Shown: in pieces, positions 9,779 through 19,354 of the stretch | Position numbering within the stretch: the first letter of the stretch is position 1 | Layout: the number at the start of each line of letters is the position of its first letter | Assembly: GCF_011761495.1 (NCBI RefSeq) | Contig: NZ_JAASRU010000013.1 | Location: 1 to 64,000 of the forward strand | Length of the DNA stretch: 64,000 nucleotides | Direction of reading: 5' to 3' | Source: Alkalibacillus almallahensis | Lineage (GTDB): Bacteria > Bacillota > Bacilli > Bacillales > Alkalibacillaceae | Notes under the pieces: model-generated | Database searches by the model: none | Seen by the model: the letters and a program-made list of their open reading frames with translations, nothing else | Told to the model about the DNA's origin: nothing | Made by a program: the position numbers and the translations under genes

Positions 9779-11239
9779 ATGACGGAAAAAGTACGCGTTC
9801 GTTATGCACCAAGTCCAACGGGTCATTTGCATATCGGAAACGCTCGAACGGCATTATTTAATTACTTATTCGCTCGTAGTACGGGTGGTGACTTCATCAT
9901 TCGTATTGAAGATACAGACCAGAAACGAAATGTTGAAGGTGGCGACATCGGTCAGCTAACGTATTTGAAATGGTTAGGGATCGATTGGGATGAGAGTGTT
10001 GATATTGATGGAGGTTTTGGACCATATCGTCAAATGGACCGCCTGCATATCTATCAAGAATATGCTGATGAGCTCCTTGAAAAAGGACTTGCTTATAAAT
10101 GCTATATGACAGAAGAAGAATTAGAGCAAGAACGTGAAGAGCAACGCGCTCAAGGGAAAGTACCGAAATATTCGGGTGCTCATCGTGATCTAACACCTGA
10201 ACAAATTCAAGCCTTTGAAGATGAAGGTCGCATTCCTAGCGTTCGTATACGAGTCCCTGAGAACGAAACGTATACGTTTAATGATATCGTGAAGAAAAAT
10301 ATCACCTTTGAATCTGGAGATTTCGGTGATTGGGTCATCATGAAGAAAGACGGAACGCCGACGTATAATTTTGCTTGTGCGATTGATGATTACTTGATGA
10401 AGATTACCGATGTCTTACGCGGTGAAGATCACATCTCGAATACACCGAAACAAATGATGGTTTACCATGCATTTGGCTGGGAAGTCCCGAGATTTGCGCA
10501 CATGACCTTAATTGTGAATGAAGAACGCAAGAAATTGAGTAAACGTGATGAAGATATTATTCAATTTATTGAGCAATATGCAGACTTAGGTTATTTACCT
10601 GAGGCGTTATTTAATTTCATCGCATTACTTGGCTGGTCACCTCAAGGTGAAGAAGAACTGTTTACACGTGAAGAGCTGACAGAAATCTTTGACCCAGAGC
10701 GTTTATCGACATCACCTGCTGTATTCGACCCAAGCAAATTGAAGTGGATGAACAATCAATATATTAAAGACAGTTCATTAGAGCGTGTGATTGATTTGAC
10801 GTTGCCACATTTAATTGAAGCAGGTAAAGTGTCTGAAAATATGAGTGTAGAAGACCGCGAGTGGGTGGAAAAACTCATCTCACTTTATCATAATCAATTG
10901 AATTATGGGGCAGAGATTGTTGAGTTGACAGAACTCTTCTTCCGTAAAGAAATTAGTTATGATGAAGAGAGCCAAGCTGTATTAGATCAAGAACATGTGC
11001 CAGATATGTTAGCGCATTTCAAATCAGAATTAGAACAATTAGATGAACTGACACCAGAAAATGTCAAAGCTGCCACTAAAGCAACGCAAAAAGCAACAGG
11101 TAATAAAGGTAAGCAATTGTTCATGCCAATTCGTGTAGCAACTACAGGGCAAATGCATGGACCTGAATTGCCAGATGCTATCAGCTTACTTGGAAAAGAA
11201 ACCGTCATTCATCGATTGAATCAAGTCGCATCGTCGTAA
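9779..11239 (+). CDS. gltX: Glutamyl-tRNA synthetase (GluRS)
   Basis: A 486-residue class I aminoacyl-tRNA synthetase charging tRNA-Glu, and in Bacilli also tRNA-Gln as a precursor for amidation. The HIGH-type motif appears as [12 protein letters not shown] near the N-terminus and the KMSKS-type motif as KLSKRDE in the middle; the alpha-helical anticodon domain fills the C-terminus. ATG 9779 is chosen over upstream in-frame codons because AAAGGGG precedes it at 9764-9770 and the product then begins [17 protein letters not shown]-box follows, so downstream cys genes can be expressed by read-through. Confidence 0.96.
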   Translation: MTEKVRVRYAPSPTGHLHIGNARTALFNYLFARSTGGDFIIRIEDTDQKRNVEGGDIGQLTYLKWLGIDWDESVDIDGGFGPYRQMDRLHIYQEYADELLEKGLAYKCYMTEEELEQEREEQRAQGKVPKYSGAHRDLTPEQIQAFEDEGRIPSVRIRVPENETYTFNDIVKKNITFESGDFGDWVIMKKDGTPTYNFACAIDDYLMKITDVLRGEDHISNTPKQMMVYHAFGWEVPRFAHMTLIVNEERKKLSKRDEDIIQFIEQYADLGYLPEALFNFIALLGWSPQGEEELFTREELTEIFDPERLSTSPAVFDPSKLKWMNNQYIKDSSLERVIDLTLPHLIEAGKVSENMSVEDREWVEKLISLYHNQLNYGAEIVELTELFFRKEISYDEESQAVLDQEHVPDMLAHFKSELEQLDELTPENVKAATKATQKATGNKGKQLFMPIRVATTGQMHGPELPDAISLLGKETVIHRLNQVASS

Positions 11240-11274
11240 CGACTTTTACTTTAGCGACATATGAATAGTCAAAG

Positions 11275-11509
11275 CGTTGATGAGGAGAAGTAAAACGTGT
11301 GATTTAACTTCAGAGAAAGCTACATAAGCTGAGAGTAGCTGTTAAAGATCCGTTTGAAATGCACCTCTGAGCCTTCACTTGAATAAATAGTATGGTGAAG
11401 CGGATGGCTCCGTTACAAGCTATAAGTTGAGAGGTTAAACCTCTAAACAGAGTGGAACCGCGCTATGTAGCGTCTCTGTCTATATAAGTTATAGGCAGGG
11501 ACGTTTTTT
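11275..11509 (+). ncRNA. T-box riboswitch, probably cysteine-specific
   Basis: A tRNA-sensing leader before cysE-cysS. The T-box signature AGAGTGGAACCGCG is at 11449-11462, and the terminator stem CGTCTCTGTCTAT (11471-11483) with ATAGGCAGGGACG (11491-11503) ends in a T tract. A TGC (Cys) triplet at 11360-11362 in GAAATGCACC is the likely specifier. The antiterminator TGGA would pair with an acceptor end whose discriminator base is U, as in tRNA-Cys, which supports the same reading. Low charged tRNA-Cys should allow read-through into cysE and cysS. Confidence 0.93.
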
Positions 11510-11547
11510 ATTGAGATCAGTTACCTCATCACAAGGAGGGAAGAATA

Positions 11548-12210
11548 ATGTTTAAATTTTTTAAGCTGCTTAAAGAAGATGTAGATGTCGTGTTCGACCA
11601 GGATCCAGCAGCACGCAATCGATTAGAAGTTATGCTGACGTATGCAGGTGTTCATGCAGTCTGGGCGCATCGGTTTGCACACGGCTTTCAAAAACGCAAT
11701 ATGAAGTTTATTGCCCGGGTAATATCGCAAGTGAGTCGCTTTTTCACGGGTATTGAAATCCATCCAGGCGCTAAAATTGGCCGTCGCTTTTTTATCGATC
11801 ATGGCATGGGTGTTGTCGTTGGTGAAACATGCGAAATCGGGGATAATGTTACATTATTTCAAGGTGTCACATTAGGAGGTACAGGCAAGGAAGCTGGTAA
11901 ACGTCACCCGACACTAAAAGATAACGTTCTGGTAGCAACAGGTGCGAAGGTGCTCGGCTCAATTACGATAGAAGAGCACTCAAAAGTAGGAGCTGGCTCT
12001 GTTGTCTTAAAAGACGTACCTAAGTATTCAACTGTCGTTGGTATCCCAGGGAATATTGTGGTCAAAGATGGGGTTAAAGTGAAGAAGAACTTTGATCACC
12101 ATAAACTACCCGACCCTGTTGCTGATAAATGTGATTATTTAGACCAAAGAATTGCTGAATTGCAGGCTGAAGTGAAAGCATTGAAAGGAGAGAATCAACG
12201 TGACGATTAG
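11548..12210 (+). CDS. cysE: Serine O-acetyltransferase
   Basis: A 220-residue enzyme forming O-acetylserine from serine and acetyl-CoA, the first committed step of cysteine synthesis. The left-handed beta-helix hexapeptide repeats are visible from about residue 68 ([23 protein letters not shown]) to 175, with the catalytic DHGMG and the [11 protein letters not shown] acetyl-CoA loop. RBS AAGGAGGGA at 11533 onward. It is the first gene after the T-box and overlaps cysS by 11 nt. Confidence 0.96.
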   Translation: MFKFFKLLKEDVDVVFDQDPAARNRLEVMLTYAGVHAVWAHRFAHGFQKRNMKFIARVISQVSRFFTGIEIHPGAKIGRRFFIDHGMGVVVGETCEIGDNVTLFQGVTLGGTGKEAGKRHPTLKDNVLVATGAKVLGSITIEEHSKVGAGSVVLKDVPKYSTVVGIPGNIVVKDGVKVKKNFDHHKLPDPVADKCDYLDQRIAELQAEVKALKGENQRDD

Positions 12211-13597
12211 AATGTACAATACATTAACGCGTCAAAAAGAAGACTTCAAACCAATCGAAGACGGTAAGGTGAAAATGTATGTTTGCGGACCGACTGTCTA
12301 TAATTATATTCACGTAGGTAATGCCCGTCCGGCGATTGTGTTTGATACGATCAGACGTTATTTAGATTATCGTGGTTATGAGGTTGAATATGTACTTAAT
12401 TTCACCGATGTTGATGATAAACTCATCAAGGCTTCACATGAATTAGGTGAAGATGTTCCGGCGATTGCTGAGCGTTTTATTCAGGCGTATAAGGAAGATG
12501 TCGGCGCTTTAAATGTGCAAGAAGCGGTTCATCATCCGCGCGTGACTGACACGATGGATGAGATTATTGATTTTATTAAAGGATTGATCGATAAAGGTTA
12601 TGCCTATGAAGCGGATGGAGATGTTTATTTTAAGACACGTGCTTTCGATGAATACGGTAAATTATCTCACCAATCCATCGACGAATTGCAATCGGGATCG
12701 CGTATTCAGGTAGGCGATAAGAAAGAAGATCCTCTTGATTTTGCGTTATGGAAAGATGCTAAAGATGGTGAAATAGCTTGGGAGAGCCCGTGGGGTGAAG
12801 GTCGACCAGGTTGGCATATCGAATGTTCAGCAATGGCTAAAAAGCATTTAGGTGACACAATCGATATTCATGCTGGTGGGCAAGATTTGTCCTTCCCGCA
12901 CCATGAGAATGAAATCGCCCAGTCAGAATGCTTCAATGATGAAACATTTGCTAATTATTGGCTTCATAATGGCTATATTCAAATCGATAATGAAAAAATG
13001 TCGAAATCACTAGGTAATTTTATTTTGGTACATGATCTTGTTAGAGAACATGATCCTAACGTTGTACGTTTCTTCATGCTAAGCGTTCATTACCGAAATC
13101 CGATTAATTTCAACGATGAATTATTAGCGAGTGCGAAGCGTAGTTTTGATCGATTGAAATCAGCGTATGATAATTTAGCGCACCGTAAGCAAGCGAGCAT
13201 GAATCTATCAAGCGATGGGCAAGAATGGTTGGATCAAGTAGAACGTCATGTTGACACATTTGTTCAAGAAATGGATGATGACTTTAATACAGCAAATGCA
13301 ATCAGCGTTTTATTTGATTTAGCTAAAGATGCGAACATTTATTTAGAGCAAGATCAGACGTCATCCGATGTCATTGATCGATTTATGGGAGCGTTTGATG
13401 AAATAACAAATGTTCTTGGTTTCTCATTAGTGACGACTGAATTATTAGATGAGGAAATCGAGACCTTAATAGAAGAACGGAAACAAGCGAGAAAAGATCG
13501 CCAATTCGCTCGAGCTGATGAAATCCGTGATCAACTAGCAGATATGGGTATTATTTTAGAAGACACGCCACAAGGAACGAGATGGAAAAGACAATGA
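12200..13597 (+). CDS. cysS: Cysteinyl-tRNA synthetase
   Basis: A 465-residue class I synthetase. The zinc ligands ([16 protein letters not shown] near residue 29, [10 protein letters not shown] near 210, and [11 protein letters not shown]), the HIGH-type HVGN and the KMSKS motif (KMSKSLGN) are all present. GTG 12200 is chosen because AAAGGAG (12184-12190) is 9 nt upstream and the start [14 protein letters not shown] matches homologues; ATG 12212 is too far from that site. It overlaps both neighbours and shares their T-box control. Confidence 0.96.
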   Translation: MTIRMYNTLTRQKEDFKPIEDGKVKMYVCGPTVYNYIHVGNARPAIVFDTIRRYLDYRGYEVEYVLNFTDVDDKLIKASHELGEDVPAIAERFIQAYKEDVGALNVQEAVHHPRVTDTMDEIIDFIKGLIDKGYAYEADGDVYFKTRAFDEYGKLSHQSIDELQSGSRIQVGDKKEDPLDFALWKDAKDGEIAWESPWGEGRPGWHIECSAMAKKHLGDTIDIHAGGQDLSFPHHENEIAQSECFNDETFANYWLHNGYIQIDNEKMSKSLGNFILVHDLVREHDPNVVRFFMLSVHYRNPINFNDELLASAKRSFDRLKSAYDNLAHRKQASMNLSSDGQEWLDQVERHVDTFVQEMDDDFNTANAISVLFDLAKDANIYLEQDQTSSDVIDRFMGAFDEITNVLGFSLVTTELLDEEIETLIEERKQARKDRQFARADEIRDQLADMGIILEDTPQGTRWKRQ

Positions 13598-13989
13598 ATC
13601 CTAAATCGATGAAAAGCTTGACGCTAGCTTACATGGGTGATGTTGTCTATGAAAAAGCGGTTCGTGACTATTTAATTCGAAGCGGTGAAGTTAAACCTAA
13701 TGAATTGCATAACTTAGCTGTGTCTTTCGTGTCAGCGAAGGCACAAGCGATCGTTATGCTTCGTTGGTTGGACAACGAAACATTGACTGAACATGAAGCA
13801 GCGGTCGCTAGGCGCGGCCGTAATGCGAAATCAAGCGTACCGAAAAATACTGACCCTCAAACATACCGTTACAGCACAGCGTTTGAAGCACTTTTAGGTT
13901 ATTTATATTTTAGCGAATCATTTGAGCGGGTGGATGAATTGATTCAAGATGCGATTACCATATTGGAAGAAAGGAGTGGGTCCGAGTGA
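13582..13989 (+). CDS. mrnC: Mini-ribonuclease 3, 23S rRNA maturase
   Basis: A 135-residue RNase III catalytic domain without a dsRNA-binding domain. In B. subtilis Mini-III trims 23S rRNA ends. The catalytic signature [15 protein letters not shown] is near residue 12 and the second acidic segment [10 protein letters not shown] near residue 97. The start overlaps the cysS end by 16 nt and the stop overlaps the rlmB start, which indicates coupled translation. Confidence 0.95.
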   Translation: MEKTMNPKSMKSLTLAYMGDVVYEKAVRDYLIRSGEVKPNELHNLAVSFVSAKAQAIVMLRWLDNETLTEHEAAVARRGRNAKSSVPKNTDPQTYRYSTAFEALLGYLYFSESFERVDELIQDAITILEERSGSE

Positions 13990-14726
13990 GTGAAGAATGG
14001 ATTACTGGGAAAAACCCAGTACTAGAAACGTTGAAGTCAGGGCGTTCTGTGAATAAGTTGTTAGTGTTAGAAACGATGAAGCCACAAGCCCAGCAACAAC
14101 TGATTCAAGCCGCGAAACAACAAAATGTTCAGGTTCAAAAGGTTCCTAAACAGAAACTAGATGCAATTGGCGGTCACCACCAAGGTGTCGCAGCCTCAGT
14201 CGCAGCTTATGATTATGCTGATTTAGATGATTTGTTTGCCAGAGCCGAAGCTAAAAACGAGGCACCTTTTTTCATTTTATTAGATCAATTAGAAGATCCA
14301 CATAATCTAGGTTCTATTATGCGAACGGCTGATGCGGTAGGCGCGCACGGCATTGTCATACCGAAACAGCGCTCCGTCCAATTAACACAAACCGTTGCGA
14401 AAGCATCGACGGGAGCGATTGAACATATTCCAGTTGCTCGCGTGACGAATATGAACCAAACGATTGAAGAGCTGAAAGAACACAATGTTTGGATAGTTGG
14501 AACGGATGCTAGTGCCGATCAGGATTACCGTGAGGCCGCATACGATATGCCAATTGCCTTAGTTATCGGAAGTGAAGGACAAGGCATGAGTCGACTGGTC
14601 GCTAAAAACTGTGATTGGTTTGTTAAATTACCAATGAAAGGCCAGGTTACATCACTAAATGCATCGGTTTCTGCAAGTATTTTAATGTACGAGGTTCTGC
14701 GGAAGCGCGATCAGGTAGGAGAGTAG
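13986..14726 (+). CDS. rlmB: SpoU-family 2'-O-methyltransferase RlmB-like (YacO)
   Basis: A 246-residue SPOUT methyltransferase predicted to modify 23S rRNA (Gm2251 type). The N-terminal substrate-binding domain (residues 1-75) is followed by the knotted SAM-binding domain with DQLEDPHNLGSIMRTADA, GSEGQGMSRLV and PMKGQVTSLNASVSASI motifs. GTG 13986 overlaps the mrnC stop and follows AAGGAGTGGG. The exact target nucleotide is inferred from the family. Confidence 0.92.
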   Translation: MSEEWITGKNPVLETLKSGRSVNKLLVLETMKPQAQQQLIQAAKQQNVQVQKVPKQKLDAIGGHHQGVAASVAAYDYADLDDLFARAEAKNEAPFFILLDQLEDPHNLGSIMRTADAVGAHGIVIPKQRSVQLTQTVAKASTGAIEHIPVARVTNMNQTIEELKEHNVWIVGTDASADQDYREAAYDMPIALVIGSEGQGMSRLVAKNCDWFVKLPMKGQVTSLNASVSASILMYEVLRKRDQVGE

Positions 14727-14731
14727 GCATC

Positions 14732-15241
14732 ATGATTGTATTAGTAGTAGACGGCTATAATATAATCGGTGACTGGGACGAGTTAAAGTCGTTAAGTGAG
14801 CGAGATTTAGAACAAGCCCGGTCGCGATTAATCGAAATGTTAGCGGAGTACCAAGCCTATACAGGTCACCGCGTCATCGTCGTGTTTGATGCCTATTATG
14901 TCAGAGGAGTCGAACGATTTTATAACACCTTGCAAGTTGAAGTTATTTTCACGCGTGAGAAAGAGACGGCCGACGATAAAATCGAAAGGCTCGTTAAAGA
15001 GTTAATGAATGTTAAAACGAAAGTCTATGTAGCGACTTCAGATTATGCTGAACAATGGACAATTTTTGCTCGAGGGGCTCTGCGAAAGTCGGCCCGTGAA
15101 TTAGCGATTGAAATTAATTCAATCGACAAAGATATTCGTCAAAATCTCGAAAAACAAGCTGACGTTAAGCCTAAAGCCAAAATTCCACTCAGTGATGATG
15201 TGTTGAAGAAGTTCGAAAATTGGCGAAGAGGGAATAATTGA
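14732..15241 (+). CDS. rae1: Rae1 (YacP), ribosome-associated mRNA endonuclease
   Basis: A 169-residue NYN/PIN-fold protein. The active-site acidic residues lie in LVVDGYNIIGDW at the start, VIVVFDAY near residue 50, and EKETADDKIE and VATSDYAEQ later. B. subtilis Rae1 (170 residues) cuts mRNAs in the ribosomal A site. It begins 5 nt after rlmB and ends the cys-type operon; sigH has its own promoter downstream. Confidence 0.92.
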   Translation: MIVLVVDGYNIIGDWDELKSLSERDLEQARSRLIEMLAEYQAYTGHRVIVVFDAYYVRGVERFYNTLQVEVIFTREKETADDKIERLVKELMNVKTKVYVATSDYAEQWTIFARGALRKSARELAIEINSIDKDIRQNLEKQADVKPKAKIPLSDDVLKKFENWRRGNN

Positions 15242-15251
15242 CTAGATTTAG

Positions 15252-15281
15252 TTGACTGAAAATTCACAACTCCTGTATAAT
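15252..15281 (+). promoter_or_regulatory. SigA-type promoter of sigH
   Basis: TTGACT (15252-15257) and TATAAT (15276-15281) with 18-nt spacing, 77 nt upstream of the sigH start. Confidence 0.8.
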
Positions 15282-15357
15282 AACCGTATATTTACAAAAT
15301 GAGCAGTCGATTGACAATGAATCGTGTTAGGTATGGTTCGATACGGGAGGAATCTAA

Positions 15358-16011
15358 GTGAACACCAAACAAGAGACAAAGAACCACCTGAATTTTGATC
15401 AACTAGATGATGAAGTTGTATTAGATTATGTTCAACAAGGCGAAGTCCAAGCATTAGAGTATCTCATTCAAAAATATCGTAGTTTTGTTCGTGCTAAAGC
15501 GAGAACATATTTTTTGATTGGAGCTGATCGTGAGGACATTGTGCAAGAAGGAATGATTGGTTTATATAAAGCAATCCGTGATTTCCAAGATGATAAGCAA
15601 TCGTCCTTTAAGGTGTTTGCTGAGCTGTGTGTGACGCGTCAGATTATCACAGCTATTAAAACAGCAACTCGTCAAAAACATATACCGCTTAATTCTTATG
15701 TGTCGTTGGACAAGCCTGTTTACGAAGAAGATTCTGACCGTACATTGATTGATATGATTGCCGAAGACGAAAAGGCCGATCCTGAGCGATTATTAATTAA
15801 TCGTGAAAGAATTGGTGATATGGAAATTAAAATGCAAGAGTTGTTAAGCGAGCTTGAGCAAGAGGTTTTAGAGCTTTATTTAGATGGACAAACATATCAG
15901 GAAATATCGGATGAGTTAGGTCGTCATATAAAGTCAATCGATAACGCATTACAACGAATAAAACGCAAACTAGAACGCCATATTTCAGTCAATGAGATTA
16001 CGTTTACCTAA
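15358..16011 (+). CDS. sigH: RNA polymerase sigma factor SigH (sigma-30)
   Basis: A 217-residue sigma-70-family factor directing transition-state and sporulation genes in Bacillus. Region 2 includes EYLIQKYRSFVRAKARTYFLIGADREDIVQEG and the -10-recognising FAELCVTRQIITAIKTATRQKH; region 4 carries the helix-turn-helix YQEISDELGRHIKSIDNALQR. GTG 15358 follows GGGAGGAA with good spacing. Its presence fits an endospore-forming lineage, although sigH alone does not prove sporulation. Confidence 0.96.
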   Translation: MNTKQETKNHLNFDQLDDEVVLDYVQQGEVQALEYLIQKYRSFVRAKARTYFLIGADREDIVQEGMIGLYKAIRDFQDDKQSSFKVFAELCVTRQIITAIKTATRQKHIPLNSYVSLDKPVYEEDSDRTLIDMIAEDEKADPERLLINRERIGDMEIKMQELLSELEQEVLELYLDGQTYQEISDELGRHIKSIDNALQRIKRKLERHISVNEITFT

Positions 16012-16094
16012 GCCTTACCGCCATTTGACATTGATAATAGAGAGTGGTAGATTAGTGAAAGTGATAAAATACGTTAATAAAAGAGGTATGTGTG

Positions 16095-16241
16095 ATGCGT
16101 AAGAAGGTCGCGTTGGCTTGTACCGATTGCCATAATCGAAACTATACAACTGAGAAACAAGCACAAACCTCAGATCGAATAGAGATAAAGAAATATTGTA
16201 ATCGATGTGCGCAACATACGCTCCATCGAGAGACGAAGTAA
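16095..16241 (+). CDS. rpmG: 50S ribosomal protein L33, zinc-binding form
   Basis: A short gene of 48 codons. The product begins [17 protein letters not shown] and carries two zinc-ligand pairs, CTDC and CNRC, as in the C+ form of L33, so it needs zinc. AGAGG lies 8 nt before ATG 16095 and an in-frame GTG sits immediately before it. The position between sigH and secE is the usual one for an rpmG copy in Bacilli. Confidence 0.93.
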   Translation: MRKKVALACTDCHNRNYTTEKQAQTSDRIEIKKYCNRCAQHTLHRETK

Positions 16242-16268
16242 CATGGTAAGGTGTTAGGAGGGGAAATC

Positions 16269-16436
16269 GTGATTAGCTTTTTCAAAGATGTTAGTCGTGA
16301 AATGCGGAAAGTAACTTGGCCAACAGGAAACGAATTAACACGCTATACAGTCATTGTTATTTTGACAGTTTTATTTGTCGCTATTTACTTTACAGTCGTC
16401 GACCTAGGGATTTCGCAAATTCTAGAATTACTATAA
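16269..16436 (+). CDS. secE: Preprotein translocase subunit SecE
   Basis: A 55-residue single-span subunit of the SecYEG channel. The amphipathic segment FFKDVSREMRKVTWPTGNELTRYT with the conserved KVTWPT precedes one transmembrane helix (VIVILTVLFVAIYFTVV). GTG 16269 follows AGGAGGGG at 16257-16263 with 5-nt spacing. It is 27 nt after rpmG; its partner secY is at 42525-43817. Confidence 0.94.
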   Translation: MISFFKDVSREMRKVTWPTGNELTRYTVIVILTVLFVAIYFTVVDLGISQILELL

Positions 16437-16463
16437 TGTTTTTTATGATTAAATGCATTAAAA

Positions 16464-16530
16464 TGTGATATAATGTTGACAAAAGAAACCCGCTCGGCCG
16501 GGTTTTTTATATTGTCAAAAAACCCGGAGA
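16464..16530 (+). promoter_or_regulatory. nusG promoter and candidate terminator/antiterminator leader
   Basis: An extended -10 TGATATAAT ends at 16474, putting transcription start near 16481. Just after it, AAACCCG (16486-16492) pairs with CGGGTTT (16499-16505) and runs into T residues, a small intrinsic terminator. The segment CCGGGTTTTTT (16498-16508) is also perfectly complementary to AAAAAACCCGG (16517-16527), so two mutually exclusive hairpins can form. No convincing -35 box was found. Confidence 0.6.
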
Positions 16531-16561
16531 AAGTATAGGAGGGAAGGCTAAGGCCGGATTT

Positions 16562-17095
16562 ATGGAAAAGAATTGGTATGTCGTCCACACGTATTCAGGT
16601 TATGAAAACAAAGTGCGATTAAACTTAGAAAAACGAATCGAATCGATGGGTATGGAGGATAAGATCTTCCGTGTCATTGTGCCTGAAGAAGAAGAGACCG
16701 AAGTGAAGAATGGCAAAAAGAAGACTGCAATGAAAAAGACCTTTCCAGGTTACGTGTTAACTGAAATGGTCATGACAGATGATTCCTGGTTTGTTGTGCG
16801 TAATACACCTGGTGTTACTGGATTCGTAGGTTCTTCAGGTGCGGGACAAAAGCCAACGCCAGTGTTGCCTGAAGAAGCTGAGCGCGTCTTGAAACGCATG
16901 GGTGTCCAAGAAACACAACAAGAAGTTGATTTCGAATTGAAAGAATTGGTTCGCGTCATTGATGGACCATTTGCTAATTTCGAAGGTACGATTGAGAATA
17001 TTGATGCTGATAAACAAAAACTTAAAGTTCACGTTAATATGTTTGGTCGTGAAACGCCAGTAGAATTAGACTTTAATCAAGTCGAAAAAATATAA
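16562..17095 (+). CDS. nusG: Transcription elongation and termination factor NusG
   Basis: A 177-residue factor that binds RNA polymerase and, in Bacilli, promotes pausing. The NGN domain begins [18 protein letters not shown] with FPGYVLTEM and [11 protein letters not shown]; the C-terminal KOW domain contains [17 protein letters not shown]. The full length matches B. subtilis NusG. Oddly, the strong AGGAGGG (16538-16544) is 17 nt from ATG 16562, so the closer TAAGG near 16549-16553 may be the working ribosome site. The leader holds a candidate attenuator. Confidence 0.96.
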   Translation: MEKNWYVVHTYSGYENKVRLNLEKRIESMGMEDKIFRVIVPEEEETEVKNGKKKTAMKKTFPGYVLTEMVMTDDSWFVVRNTPGVTGFVGSSGAGQKPTPVLPEEAERVLKRMGVQETQQEVDFELKELVRVIDGPFANFEGTIENIDADKQKLKVHVNMFGRETPVELDFNQVEKI

Positions 17096-17103
17096 TCAGA
17101 TGG

Positions 17104-17230
17104 TTGCATTTTTGATATAAAGATGCTAGAATTTTTATGTTTCGTACGGCTAAAAATGTCGTCGTAATAAATGAGTGGGAGGGACAAGAGTTCCCGCAAC
17201 CACATCACGGACTTTAAGGAGGTGTGTCTC
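17104..17230 (+). promoter_or_regulatory. rplK promoter and L1-type regulatory leader
   Basis: TTGCAT (17104-17109) and TAGAAT (17127-17132, with TGC before it) are spaced 17 nt. The leader contains GTGGGAGG (17175-17182) and AACCACAT (17198-17205), whose GTGG and CCAC can pair around a GAGG bulge. This resembles the L1-binding site of 23S rRNA and of L11 operon leaders, so autogenous repression by L1 is likely. Confidence 0.65.
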
Positions 17231-17656
17231 GTGGCTAAAAAAGTAGTAGACGTTGTAAAATTACAAATTCCTGCAGGTAAAGCAAACCCAGCTCCACCAG
17301 TAGGTCCTGCACTAGGTCAAGCTGGTATTAATATCATGGGATTCTGTAAGGAATTCAACGCACAAACAGAAGATCAAGCTGGTATGATTATTCCGGTTGA
17401 AATTTCGGTTTATGAAGACCGTTCATTTACATTTGTAACCAAAACGCCACCTGCTGCGGTGCTTCTTAAGAAAGCAGCTGGTATCGAGTCAGGTTCTGGT
17501 GAGCCAAACCGTAATAAAGTAGCTTCAGTAACAAGCGATCAAGTTCGCGAAATTGCTGAAACGAAAATGCCTGACTTAAACGCTACTGACGTCGATGCGG
17601 CGGTACGTATGGTTGAAGGTACTGCACGTAGCATGGGCATCACGATTGAAGGATAA
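17231..17656 (+). CDS. rplK: 50S ribosomal protein L11
   Basis: A 141-residue protein of the GTPase-associated centre; its N-terminal domain interacts with the stringent-response and thiostrepton site. Family blocks are [34 protein letters not shown] and [18 protein letters not shown] 17231 follows AAGGAGGTG; the upstream in-frame extension to 17171 is leader sequence and is rejected. First gene of the L11-L1 pair. Confidence 0.97.
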   Translation: MAKKVVDVVKLQIPAGKANPAPPVGPALGQAGINIMGFCKEFNAQTEDQAGMIIPVEISVYEDRSFTFVTKTPPAAVLLKKAAGIESGSGEPNRNKVASVTSDQVREIAETKMPDLNATDVDAAVRMVEGTARSMGITIEG

Positions 17657-17849
17657 TCCTTCTAAACTTGAAAACGCTCGGGGGAGGTTGCGGAAGTCGT
17701 TTCGCAACCTTTATTACGGCGTTTGAGGATAAGCAGTTCTGTGTATAGCCAAAGCACATGATACTGTCTTCGCCTAAAGGCTCGTATGAGTACGAGTTGA
17801 CTTTAGTGGGAGGTTCAACCGTTAAAACCACATTGAGGAGGAAGTTAAA
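17657..17849 (+). promoter_or_regulatory. rplK-rplA spacer with hairpins and a second L1-site look-alike
   Basis: The 193-nt spacer is long for an L11-L1 pair. It holds an 8-bp hairpin AGGTTGCG (17685-17692) with CGCAACCT (17703-17710), a CTCGT/ACGAG hairpin near 17781-17796, and GTGGGAGG (17806-17813) with AACCACAT (17826-17833), the same two elements seen before rplK. A second translational control site for L1 is possible. Confidence 0.5.
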
Positions 17850-18548
17850 ATGGCTAAAAGAGGTAAAAAGTTTCAGGAAGCTCTAAAGCTTGTTGATCGT
17901 TCAAAAACGTATGATATTCAAGAAGCAGTTGAACTTGTTAAGAAAACATCAATTGCTAACTTTGATGAAACAGTTGAAGCGGCTTTCCGCTTAGGGGTAG
18001 ACCCTAAAAAAGCTGACCAACAAATTCGCGGTGCGATGGTTCTACCACACGGTACAGGTAAAAGCCAACGCGTCCTAGTAATCGCTAAAGGTGATAAAGC
18101 GAAAGAAGCTGAAGCTGCAGGTGCAGATTACGTAGGCGACCAAGAATACATTGATCAAATCAATAATGGTTGGTTCGAATTCGACGTTGTTGTTGCAACA
18201 CCTGACATGATGGCGGAAGTTGGTAAGCTTGGTCGAGTATTAGGACCAAAAGGCTTAATGCCAAACCCTAAAACAGGTACTGTAACGTTTGAAATTGAAA
18301 AAGCTGTCCAAGAAATCAAAGCTGGTAAAGTTGAATACCGCGTTGATAAATCTGGAAACGTTCATGTACCGATCGGAAAAGTATCATTCGATGATCAAAA
18401 ACTCGTCGAAAACTTTGAAGCCCTAACTGAGACATTAGTGAAAGCTAAACCACAAACGTCTAAAGGTACTTATATGCGTAATGCTTCAGTATCATCAACA
18501 ATGGGTCCTGGAATCCGTGTTGACATTTCAAGTTACGCTAAAAAGTAA
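17850..18548 (+). CDS. rplA: 50S ribosomal protein L1
   Basis: A 232-residue protein of the L1 stalk that assists E-site tRNA release and represses its own operon. Recognisable blocks are [26 protein letters not shown], the signature [19 protein letters not shown], and the C-terminal [20 protein letters not shown] precedes ATG 17850. The promoter of the following L10 leader begins right at its stop codon. Confidence 0.97.
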   Translation: MAKRGKKFQEALKLVDRSKTYDIQEAVELVKKTSIANFDETVEAAFRLGVDPKKADQQIRGAMVLPHGTGKSQRVLVIAKGDKAKEAEAAGADYVGDQEYIDQINNGWFEFDVVVATPDMMAEVGKLGRVLGPKGLMPNPKTGTVTFEIEKAVQEIKAGKVEYRVDKSGNVHVPIGKVSFDDQKLVENFEALTETLVKAKPQTSKGTYMRNASVSSTMGPGIRVDISSYAKK

Positions 18549-18793
18549 TTGACTTTCGATTATATATTAGTTATAATTTGAGACGTTGTTAAATTAAATA
18601 ATGATTATACCGTAGACAGCAGGGGCGATTCGTCGCTTAATTCTTGCCCTGCCGAGGTGTGTGACGTGATATAATTGGACACTCGAAATGTGTACAAAGT
18701 AAATCCATCATGCCTCCATGTCTACATGGAGGCATTTTTTGATGCTATAAACACCACACGGTATGATGATAAATAAGACTAGGGGGTGGAACG
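18549..18793 (+). ncRNA. L10 leader: promoter, L10/L12-binding structure and attenuator
   Basis: TTGACT (18549-18554) and TATAAT (18572-18577) at 17-nt spacing start a ~200-nt leader. GCAGGG (18619-18624) pairs with CCCTGC (18647-18652), matching the core stem of ribosomal L10 leaders. A perfect 11-bp terminator ATGCCTCCATG (18710-18720) and CATGGAGGCAT (18725-18735) with a T run stands just before rplJ. Excess L10-L12 would favour termination. Confidence 0.88.
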
Positions 18794-19303
18794 ATGAGCA
18801 AAGGTCAAGTACTTGAGCACAAAAAGCAACAGGTTGAGATGATCGCTGAAGGTTTCCAAAACAGTAAGACATCAGTACTTGTTGACTATCGTGGCCTTGA
18901 CGTAGATGAAGTAAGTGAACTTCGTCAACAACTTCGTGAAGCAGGTGTAGAGTTCCGTGTTTATAAAAACACAATGACACGCCGTGCTGTTGAACAAGTT
19001 GGTTATGAAGAATTGAACGATGTACTAGTTGGACCTACAGCAATTGCATTCTGTGAAGAAGATGCTGTTGCCCCAGCCAAAGTTATTGGTCAATTCGCTA
19101 AAGACCATCAAGCACTTGAAATTAAAGGTGGCGTAATCGAAGGACAAATTGCAACAGTTGAACAACTGCAAGAACTTGCAGAATTACCGTCACACGAAGG
19201 TCTTGTTGCGATGCTACTTAGCGTACTACAAGCACCAATGCGTAACTTCGCGTATGCAACACAACAAGTTGCAGATCAGAAGAATGAAGAAGAAGGCGCT
19301 TAA
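18794..19303 (+). CDS. rplJ: 50S ribosomal protein L10
   Basis: A 169-residue stalk-base protein that anchors L7/L12 dimers. The globular N-terminal domain has [34 protein letters not shown]; the C-terminal helix (about 130-169) binds L12. GGGGGTG precedes ATG 18794. Expression depends on the attenuator in the leader. rplL follows after 51 nt. Confidence 0.97.
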   Translation: MSKGQVLEHKKQQVEMIAEGFQNSKTSVLVDYRGLDVDEVSELRQQLREAGVEFRVYKNTMTRRAVEQVGYEELNDVLVGPTAIAFCEEDAVAPAKVIGQFAKDHQALEIKGGVIEGQIATVEQLQELAELPSHEGLVAMLLSVLQAPMRNFAYATQQVADQKNEEEGA

Positions 19304-19354
19304 TCCAGTCGCCTAAAACGGATAAAAACACAAATCACAAGGAGGAACTTAATC

